Positions 56,943 to 64,000 of a DNA stretch of 64,000 nt are shown one piece after another. Within the stretch, counting starts at the first letter, position 1; every line of letters begins with the position of its first letter. The DNA is from Bufo bufo (lineage: Eukaryota; Chordata; Amphibia; Anura; Bufonidae), in the NCBI RefSeq assembly GCF_905171765.1, contig NC_053395.1, positions 183,290,156 through 183,354,155 on the forward strand, in the 5' to 3' direction. A model generated the notes under the pieces. The model was not told the origin of the DNA. It did no database searches and saw nothing but the letters and a program-made list of their open reading frames with translations. Made by a program: the position numbers and the translations under genes.

Positions 56943-58497
56943 CAGTCGTGGCCAAAAGTTTTGAGAATTACATAAATATTGGAAATTGGAAAAGTTGCTG
57001 CTTAAGTTTTTATAATAGCAATTTGCATATACTCCAGAATGTTATGAAGAGTGATCAGATGAATTGCATAGTCCTTCTTTGCCATGAAAATTAACTTAAT
57101 CCCAAAAAAACCTTTCCACTGCATTTCATTGCTGTCATAAAGGACCTGCTGAGATCATTTCAGTAATCGTCTTGTTAACTCAGGTGAGAATGTTGACGAG
57201 CACAAGGCTGGAGATCATTATGTCAGGCTGATTGGGTTAAAATGGCAGACTTGACATGTTAAAAGGAGGGTGATGCTTGAAATCATTGTTCTTCCATTGT
57301 TAACCATGGTGAGCTGCAAAGAAACGCGTGCAGCCATCATTGCGTTGCATAAAAATGTCTTCACAGGCAAGGATATTGTGGCTACTAAGATTGTACCTCA
57401 ATCAACAATTTATAGGATCATCAAGAACTTCAAGGAAAGAGGTTCAATTCTTGTTAAGAAGGCTTCAGGGCGACCAAGAAAGTCCAGCAAGCGCCAGGAT
57501 CGTCTCCTAAAGAGGATTCAGCTGCGGGATCGGAGTGCCACCAGTGCAGAGCTTGCTCAGGAATGGCAGCAGGCAGGTGTGAGTGCATCTGCACGCACAG
57601 TGAGGCGAAGACTTTTGGAAGATGGCCTGGTGTCAAGAAGGGCAGCAAAGAAGCCACTTCTCTCCAAAAAAAACATCAGGGACAGAATGATCTTCTGCAG
57701 AAAGTATGGTGAATGGACTGCTGAGGACTGGGGCAAAGTCATATTCTCTGATGAAGCCTCTTTCCGATTGTTTGGAGCATCTGGAAAAAGGCTTGTCCGG
57801 AGAAGAAAAGGTGAGCGCTACCATCAGTCCTGTGTCATGCCAACAGTAAAGCATCCTGAGACCAATAATGTGTGGAGTTGCTTCTCATCCAAGGGAGTGG
57901 GCTCACTCACAATTTTGCCCAAAAACAAGAGCCATGAATAAAGAATGGTACCAAAACACCCTACAACAGCAACTTCTTCCAACAATCCAACAACAGTTTG
58001 GTGAAGAACAATGCATATTCCAGCACGATGGAGCACCGTGCCATAAGGCAAAAGTGATAACTAAGTGGCTTGGGGACCAAAACGTTGACATTTTGGGTCC
58101 ATGGCCTAGAAACTCCCCAGATCTTAATCCCATTGAGAACTTGTGGTCAATCCTCAAGAGGCGGGTGGACAAACAAAAACCCACTAATTCTGACAAACTC
58201 CAAGAAGTGATTATGAAAGAATGGGTTGCTATCAGTCAGGAATTGGCCCAGAAGTTGATTGAGAGCATGCCCAGTCGAATTGCAGAGGTCCTGAAAAAGA
58301 AGGGCCAACACTGCAAATACTGACGATGCATAAATGTCATGTAATTGTCAATAAAAGCCTTTGAAACGTATGAAGTGCGTGTAATTATATTTCACTACAT
58401 CACAGAAACAACTGAAACAAAGATCTAAAAGCAGTTTAGCAGCAAACTTTGTGAAAACTAATATTTGTGTCATTCTCAAAACTTTTGGCCACGACTG
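56943..58497 (+). mobile_element. Tc1/mariner element, DD35E type, one frameshift
   Basis: TA at 56941-56942 and 58498-58499. Perfect inverted ends of at least 26 bp starting CAGTCGTGGCCAAAAGTTTT. 1555 bp. Its right TA is also the left TA of the truncated Tc1 element beginning at 58500, so it inserted exactly at that border. Confidence 0.95.
57306..58323 (+). pseudogene. Tc1/mariner transposase, DD35E, single frameshift
   Basis: ATG at 57306 lies in an ACCATGG context and opens MVSCKETRAAIIALHKNVF; an in-frame ATG at 57270 is less likely. The DNA-binding half has SASGRPRKSSKRQD-type basic text. The first catalytic Asp is in VIFSDEASFRLFG. Near 57930 the frame changes: one frame ends at 57941 and the other carries KEWYQNTLQQQL, then FQHDGAPCHKAKV and SPDLNPIENLW to the stop at 58321. 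Asp to Glu spacing is 35. Everything else looks intact, so a single indel probably disables this copy. Confidence 0.93.
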
Positions 58498-58759
58498 TAC
58501 AGTGCCTTGAAAAAGTATTCACACCTCTTGAACTTTTCCACATTTTTTTTTTTCACGTTGCATCCACAAACCTAAATGTATTTTATTGGGAATTTATGTG
58601 ATAGACCAATACAAAGTATGTGGGAAGTGAAAAGAAAACGATACATGGTTTTCACATTTTTTTATAAATAAAAATCTAGGAAGTGTGGCGTGCACTTGTA
58701 TGTAGCCACCTTTTACTGCAATTACAGCTGCAAGTCTTTTTGAGTATGTCTCCTCCAGC

Positions 58760-59034
58760 CAGTGGCATAACTAAAAATGACTGGGCCCCACAGCAAAATT
58801 TTTAACGGGGTACCCCCAAGCAACTTCTTCACTACCTGCTCCTCCCGTGCAACCCCCACTTCTGTGGCTAGTCAAGATTATGCTCTCAGACGAGGTCCGG
58901 CAGCCGCTCCGTCCGTTTCCTATAGTGTCTCTGTATATAATGTCATCTTATAATACCTCCTTCTGGGTGGGCCCCTTCTGAATTTCGGCCCCAAAGCAGT
59001 CACTTCCCCTTCTTCCCCTATAGCTACGTCCCTG
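58760..59034. mobile_element. small hAT element inside the Tc1 element
   Basis: CAGTGGCATAACTAAAAATG and the complement of CAGGGACGTAGCTATAG. CCTCCAGC (58752-58759) and CGACCAGC (59035-59042) match at six of eight positions. The interior has GGGCCCC and is related to 35101. Confidence 0.75.
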
Positions 59035-59098
59035 CGACCAGCTTTGTACATCTAGAGGCTGAAAAGTTTGCCTGTTCTTTTTTCAAAATAGCTCAAGC

Positions 59099-59338
59099 TC
59101 AGTCTTGCCACAGATTATCAATGGGATTTAGGTCTGGACTGTGACTGGGCCATTCTAACACATGAATATGCTTTGATCTAAATAATTCCATTGTAGCTCT
59201 GGCTGTGTGTTTGGGGTTGTTGTCATGCTGGAAGGTGAACCTCCGCCCCAGTCTCAAGTCTTTTGCAGCCTCTACTAGGTTTTCCTCCAGGATTGCTCTG
59301 TATTTAGCTCCATCCATCTTCCCATCAACTCTGACCAA
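59099..59338 (-). pseudogene. Tc1/mariner transposase fragment
   Basis: Eighty codons: [39 protein letters not shown] and [17 protein letters not shown]. The usual catalytic Glu of NPIENLW is Asp here. The N-terminal DNA-binding half is missing and the frame stops right after LWQD. Confidence 0.9.
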
Positions 59339-59460
59339 CTTCCCTGTCCCTGCTGAAGAAACACATCCTTATAGCATGATGCTGTCACCGCCATGTTTCA
59401 CGGTGGGGATGGTGTGTTCAGGGTGATGTGCAGTGTTAGTTTTCCACCACACATAGTGGT

Positions 59461-59769
59461 GCTGTATATTTTCCTTTATAAGTTGCAGTGCATCTTATAA
59501 AGGGAATACTAGTGAGCGCTTCCATAATGAAAGCTCTCACTAATCTGCAGGAGGAGGGGGAGAGAAGCTCTGTGAGCGCTGTACAGTACTTACCCCTCCT
59601 CCTTTACGATCTTCCCGGGGCAGGTGCTGTTGTGTCCTGGCTGCCTGCAGCGTCAGAAAGTACATAGCGCACTTTGACCTGACGCTGCAGGAGGTCAGGT
59701 GACTGCAGCGCGGCAACTGAGAAAAGATGAGGAGCGGCACAGCAGGAGAGGTAAGTTTGTTTATTTATT
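59461..59769. other. no gene recognised
   Basis: GC-rich text with CTGACGCTGCAG paired to CTGCAGCGTCAG around 59644-59690. This palindrome may be a MITE core. Confidence 0.4.
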
Positions 59770-60370
59770 TTATAGTCTGATCTGAGGTCTGATATGGGGG
59801 TCTGAAGGGTCTGATTGGGGGTCTGAAGAGTCTGATTGGGGGTCTGATTAGGGGTCTGAAGGGTCTGATTAGGGGTCTAAAGGGTCTGATTGGGGGTCTA
59901 AAGAGTCTGATTGGGGGTCTAAAGAGTCTGATTGGGGGTCTGATTAGGGGTCTGAAGGGTCTGACTGGAGGTCTAGAGAAGTCTAATGGGGGTCTGGAGG
60001 TCTAATGGGGGTCTGAATGCGGGTCTGGAGGTCTAATGGGGGTCCAATTGGGGGTCTGGAGGTCTAATGGGGGTCCGATTGGGGGTCTGGAGGTCTAATG
60101 GGGGTCTGAATGGGTGTCTGAAAGTCTAATGGGGGTCTGATCGGGGGTCTAGAGGTCTAATACGGGTCAGATATGGGAGTTTGGAGGTCAAATGGGGGTC
60201 TGGAGATCTGGTCTGAGGTCAAATGGTGGTCTGGAGGTCTAATGAGGGTCTTATATGGGGTCTGGAGGTCTAATGGGGGTCTTATCTGAGGTCTGATATT
60301 GGGGCGGGGTCTGACATTGAGGTCTAATGGGGGTTTGGTCTCAGATAGGAGGGTCTCATCTGGGGATTGA
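59770..60370. repeat. GGGTCTGA-type minisatellite
   Basis: Irregular 11-24-bp units of GGGGGTCTGATTG, GGGTCTGAAG and GGAGGTCTAATG over 600 bp. Confidence 0.88.
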
Positions 60371-60737
60371 TATGAGGGTCTGATCTGAAAGATAAGGGGG
60401 TATTTTTTTGTACTGGCATACTATCTGTGTGACACCAGTATTTTCAGGGGGACTGTTTCTACAGTATAGTATTGGGGATTGGGGGGGGCAGAATGGGGTG
60501 TTGAAAAGGTAAGGAGGATGATGGAAAAGTACGAAAGTAAGATGTCTGTTTGTTAAACTCTGCAGAGACAAGACGCGGCTAAAAGAAATCATCATGGTGG
60601 TCTAGTCTGAAGGAGAAGATAAGAAAAGAGAATATCTACATCATAGGAGACATCACTGGATGGAAGAGGTACATATGTGGGGCTGTATTACCCTGTATGT
60701 TCTGTAGCGCTGTATGCAATGTTATCAAAGTATGTCT
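60371..60737. other. no gene recognised
   Basis: No supported frame. Confidence 0.4.
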
Positions 60738-60741
60738 TTAA

Positions 60742-60968
60742 AGGGGTTGCCCACTTTATTTTTTATACTAGCGCTGCCATCTCTGCTCTGTTTACCTGCT
60801 CACCACTGCAATTGTAGCGGCGAGCAGGTGAACAGAGCAGAGAAAGCAGCTCTCATATCAGCACTGCCCTCTCTTCAAACAGCTGATCTCCCGACACTCT
60901 TGCCGGTCCGATATTAATGACCTATCTTTAGGATAGGTTGTCAGTAGTAAAAAAAAAGGACAACCCCT
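60742..60968. mobile_element. piggyBac-like MITE
   Basis: TTAA at 60738-60741 and 60969-60972. AGGGGTTGCCC pairs with GGACAACCCCT; the interior has CCTATCTTTAGGATAGG near the right. Confidence 0.85.
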
Positions 60969-60972
60969 TTAA

Positions 60973-61469
60973 CAGTAGGACTGGAGGGAATGGTTTAGGT
61001 TGAGAATTTGGCATGGGGGGGGGGGGGGGTGTTAAAACGTTTGCCTCAGGCAGCAGAAAGGCTAGGTGCACCCCTGCCCCTTGCCATAAAGCACTGAGGG
61101 AAGGTGGTGGGGGGGGGCCCAAGCTGAACTCCTGCACCAGGGCCCATGAGCCGAAAGGGAGGTTATAAAGACCGGACCCCGCCCCCTTCACAGTTACTGC
61201 CCAAACCCCTGAAGACGCCAGATCCCCGGCGAAACATGTCGGGTGGCAGACTGTGAACTTAGTGTTTCAACCAGCTAGCGGTTTGCTCAGTGATGGCCCA
61301 GCAATGTATATTAGCAAATAGACTAGCTAGGACCTGCAAACACCAATTCTAAGATAGGAGACTGTTAAGTAACGGCAGGCACCGCAAAGCACAGTGCCTA
61401 GCCGTGTGGAAATAGAGGAGTCCATTGGGCAACCTGCAGTGTTGAGCAGGTATCCAGGCAGCCACATTG
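60973..61469. other. no gene; G-runs and repeat debris
   Basis: G-runs near 61016-61030 and 61108. GGCGAAACATGTCGGGTGG near 61220 resembles the GAAACACGTG motif of foldback elements. Confidence 0.4.
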
Positions 61470-62190
61470 CTCTTATTGGCCATTTAAAGGGACAATGCAA
61501 AAACAGCTGAAAACTTTAAACTATAAGTGTGTTCTAGGTAGGAATTATTTTAGGGATGCAAAAATAAATGTTATATATTAAATACAAAATTATAGCACGT
61601 GTTAATCTAGAGACAACCACTGGTCTCATATGATTAACTGTAAATAAATAACACACCCAAAGCAACACTTAGTTCTGAATACTTTTCTAATTGCATGTCA
61701 TTAAAAATTTTGTACAGCCACTGAATTATTCATAAAACCCTGCCTGTATAGTGCCACCTGCTGCCTGTTATTTCCCTCTGACAACCTGGCTGAGGTGGAC
61801 ACACATGCTCAGTTCCATCCTTCAGTTGCCACCTGCTTTATCTCCTTTTAGAAGTTGTGATGGTACAAGGAAAGCAGGACACCCCCTTGATCTGTGATAG
61901 CTGTGATAGGGAAAGAACTGCAGCAGAAAGGACATGCTCCCCGAGGAAGAACACCCCCTCCCCTTTCCCGATATGTGAAATGGAGAAAGCTAGAGCAAAA
62001 AGGACATGCCCCTGAGAAAGGACATTCCCCTGAGCTACCAGCCTGAAGAGAATCTACCAGAGTAATTGGAGCAATGAGTCATGAGATCTCTGTATCCAGG
62101 TGAGGTACAGGGCTGGTTCTAGCTTTGTTAGAAAGATATTTTCATGTACTGTACGATGTCTGATTTTCATTTCATTGCTCCCATCCTAAT
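61470..62190 (+). repeat. dispersed repeat, copy 2
   Basis: Longer copy of the repeat at 9421-9760, with extra sequence at about 61850-62080 not present there. Noncoding. Confidence 0.65.
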
Positions 62191-62315
62191 TTTTGTCCTT
62201 CCAGAAAGCTGTTTGTTGGCGCTACAATTTATTTTATGATTGCTCATCTGACATCTAGGCCATTATGATTCCCTTCATCCCATTTTCCAACAAGATATTT
62301 GAATCTAGAGAGTTA

Positions 62316-62734
62316 GGCTACTTTCACACTAGCGTTTTTGCTGGATCCGGCAGGGTTCAGAAAAAACGCTTCCGTTACTGATAATACAACCGTCTGCATC
62401 CGTTATGAATGGATCCGGTTGTATTATCTTTAACATAGCCAAGACGGATCCGTCATGAACACCATTAAAAGTCAATGGAGGACGGATCCGTTTTCTATTG
62501 TGTCAGAGAAAACAGATCCGTCCCCATTGACTTGCATTGGGGGTCATGCCGGATCCGTCTTGTTCCGCTTCCTAGAACGGAAAGCAAACTACATACAACA
62601 TGTTGCAGTTTGCTCTCCGGTATGGGAATGCAACTAAATGGAACGGAATGCATTTTGGAGAAATCCGTTCTGTTCAGTTGTTTTGTCCATATTGACAATG
62701 AATGGGGACAAAACTGAAGTGTGTGAAAGTAGCC
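62316..62734. mobile_element. Harbinger-type palindromic MITE
   Basis: GGCTACTTTCACACT and its near inverse, with TTA at 62313-62315 and 62735-62737. The interior has many GGATCCG motifs. Short frames on both strands are spurious. Confidence 0.88.
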
Positions 62735-62737
62735 TTA

Positions 62738-63508
62738 CACAGTGATTGCTGTAACGTGAAAGGTTTCCTTTGATTTAGTTTGTAAAATTAGAGAAATCAT
62801 TTGGTCGCATGTTCAAAAAAATTCGGCTATCACAGAATGTCTTTTTTATTTACCTTTTTACATTCGCATTTCTGCCGCTGTTGAACTAGTGGCACTGGAA
62901 AAAGTACATACTTAAGACTGAAGAACAATTACTTTAATTATCCATTATTGCACTGCAGAGATCTGATTAGCATTTTCACTTCATAATAAGAAACTTAAAA
63001 AAAACTCTCCTGGATGTGTGAGAACAGTATATTATCTGCTTTTTTATATTTTAAATTCAGGCCATTACCTTCACACTGCTAATGGAAATGTTATATTACT
63101 AATTCATAAAACATTAGCTGTAATTGCAAAATAAAAGTGCACTAATACACCAGAAGACAATGGTGCACAGCATATTTTTGTCTTTTCATATATTTGCCAG
63201 GTTCCATATGTTAGTTCTGTTTTTATGTACATAAAAGGATGTCCTGGCGTGATCAATTTGAGGGTTTGTCCGAAATAATAAAAAATCTTGCCAAACCCCT
63301 AACACGTTTTTAAAATTAAATAAAACATTATATACTCTGCCATTTCTCCAGTGTCGTCCTCTGTCCGGTACTCCCGCCGCTACTTGTTTTAAAAAAGAAA
63401 CAGTTATGTGCCAGGATAGCGCACGTGATCACTGCAGCCAATCACTGTCCTCAGGGGTCTACAGCTGATAGGCTGCAGCGGTAAGGTGCCAAATCTAGCC
63501 ACGTCAAA
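62738..63508. other. no gene recognised
   Basis: AT-rich; no ends or coding support. Confidence 0.4.
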
Positions 63509-63516
63509 TCTGCGCC

Positions 63517-63963
63517 CAGTGTCAGACTGGGGTGCCTAGGGCCCACCAGTAAAATTAATTTTGGGGGCCCACCATACGGATACAGTCACATAGCACCTGC
63601 TCACACAGCAGCAAGATGCTACCAGATGACTGAATATGGGGGTCCCTGCAGCAACTTTGAGAAGGTAAGTCCTGGGAAAAAGAGGACACTGGCAGCTTTC
63701 CTCTATACCTGGAAGTCATCTCAGCTCTGATCGTGTCTAGAATAATAAACTGGGGAGTTTCTTTAATAATCAATCAAGTTTTTTTATATGAACATAGGCT
63801 GGATGAGGTGCTGTACATTAAATATATATATATATATATATATAGTGCAGTAAGTCTACTGTGTTATGTGCCACTTGTGCAGGGGGTGGTAGACTACGGG
63901 CCCACCTTGCTTAGGGGCCCACCGGGGGATTCACCTGTACCCCTGTGGGCCAGTCCGAGCCTG
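63517..63963. mobile_element. hAT-like element with GGGCCCACC interior
   Basis: CAGTGTCAGACTGGGGTGCC and the complement of CAGGCTCGGACTGGCCCAC. The flanks TCTGCGCC and CCTGAACC match at only five of eight. GGGCCCACC motifs lie near both ends. It contains a TA microsatellite. Confidence 0.7.
63821..63844. repeat. TA microsatellite
   Basis: About twelve TA dinucleotides within the hAT-like element. Confidence 0.9.
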
Positions 63964-64000
63964 CCTGAACCTATTTGTGAGCATTGCAAATGTCAACCAA

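Larger units (their letters stand above)
58500..59460 (-). mobile_element. truncated Tc1/mariner element, DD34 type
   Basis: CAGTGCCTTGAAAAAGTATT is a common vertebrate Tc1 end, directly after the TA at 58498-58499. The minus-strand transposase C-terminal half is at 59099-59338, and text resembling its upstream part reaches about 59455, where homology stops. The other end is lost. A hAT element at 58760 interrupts it. Confidence 0.85.

Noticed and set aside
1..64000. A host protein-coding gene with exons
   Set aside because: No exon-like segments with conserved domains outside transposons were recognised; short conserved exons cannot be excluded without a search.

Overview
This window looks like intergenic or intronic DNA from a vertebrate, most probably an anuran amphibian. 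That is an inference from repeat content: piggyBac, hAT, PIF/Harbinger-type MITEs, several Tc1/mariner subgroups, L1/Tx1-like and CR1/L2-like LINEs, a tRNA-derived SINE and many small palindromes. I see no host gene, rRNA gene or functional tRNA gene. Nearly every long reading frame is transposon-derived or a shadow of a minisatellite.

Layout. 1-5 kb: a TTAA-flanked shell element (292-5022) interrupted by a young LTR element with apparently identical 971-bp LTRs (422-3526) and a hAT element (3537-4607). 5-10 kb: small MITEs, a 31-bp minisatellite and a foldback element. 10-20.3 kb: a 10.3-kb hAT-ended composite (10056-20320) holding a broken transposase, three tandem arrays and further insertions; its right target-site copy was later split by a piggyBac MITE. 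20.9-27.2 kb: an apparently complete piggyBac (20927-27199) with an uninterrupted 599-codon transposase and five copies of a 395-bp repeat. 28-35 kb: a damaged DD36E Tc1 element, MITEs and an older Tc1 relic. 35.1-37.6 kb: a hAT element built of nested palindromes and inverted minisatellites. 37.9-40.4 kb: a Harbinger-type element carrying a LINE fragment. 41-43 kb: small MITEs. 43.3-48.4 kb: a second long hAT element with the same ends as the 10-kb one but a transposase remnant on the other strand. 50.3-55 kb: a Tc1 relic with a tRNA-like leader, split by an L1/Tx1-like LINE that itself holds a complete DD37E Tc1 element (51905-53467, intact 338-codon transposase). 56-59.5 kb: a SINE, a nearly intact DD35E Tc1 element and an abutting truncated DD34 Tc1 element. 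59.5-64 kb: minisatellite, MITEs and hAT ends.

There is no operon or pathway. The relationships are parasitic: two intact transposases (piggyBac at 22010-23809, Tc1 at 52233-53249) could in principle mobilise their own elements and nonautonomous relatives with similar ends. Target-site duplications give an insertion order at several loci. The least expected structure is the internal region of the LTR element, where four repeated modules contain stem-loops whose paired bases change together between copies.
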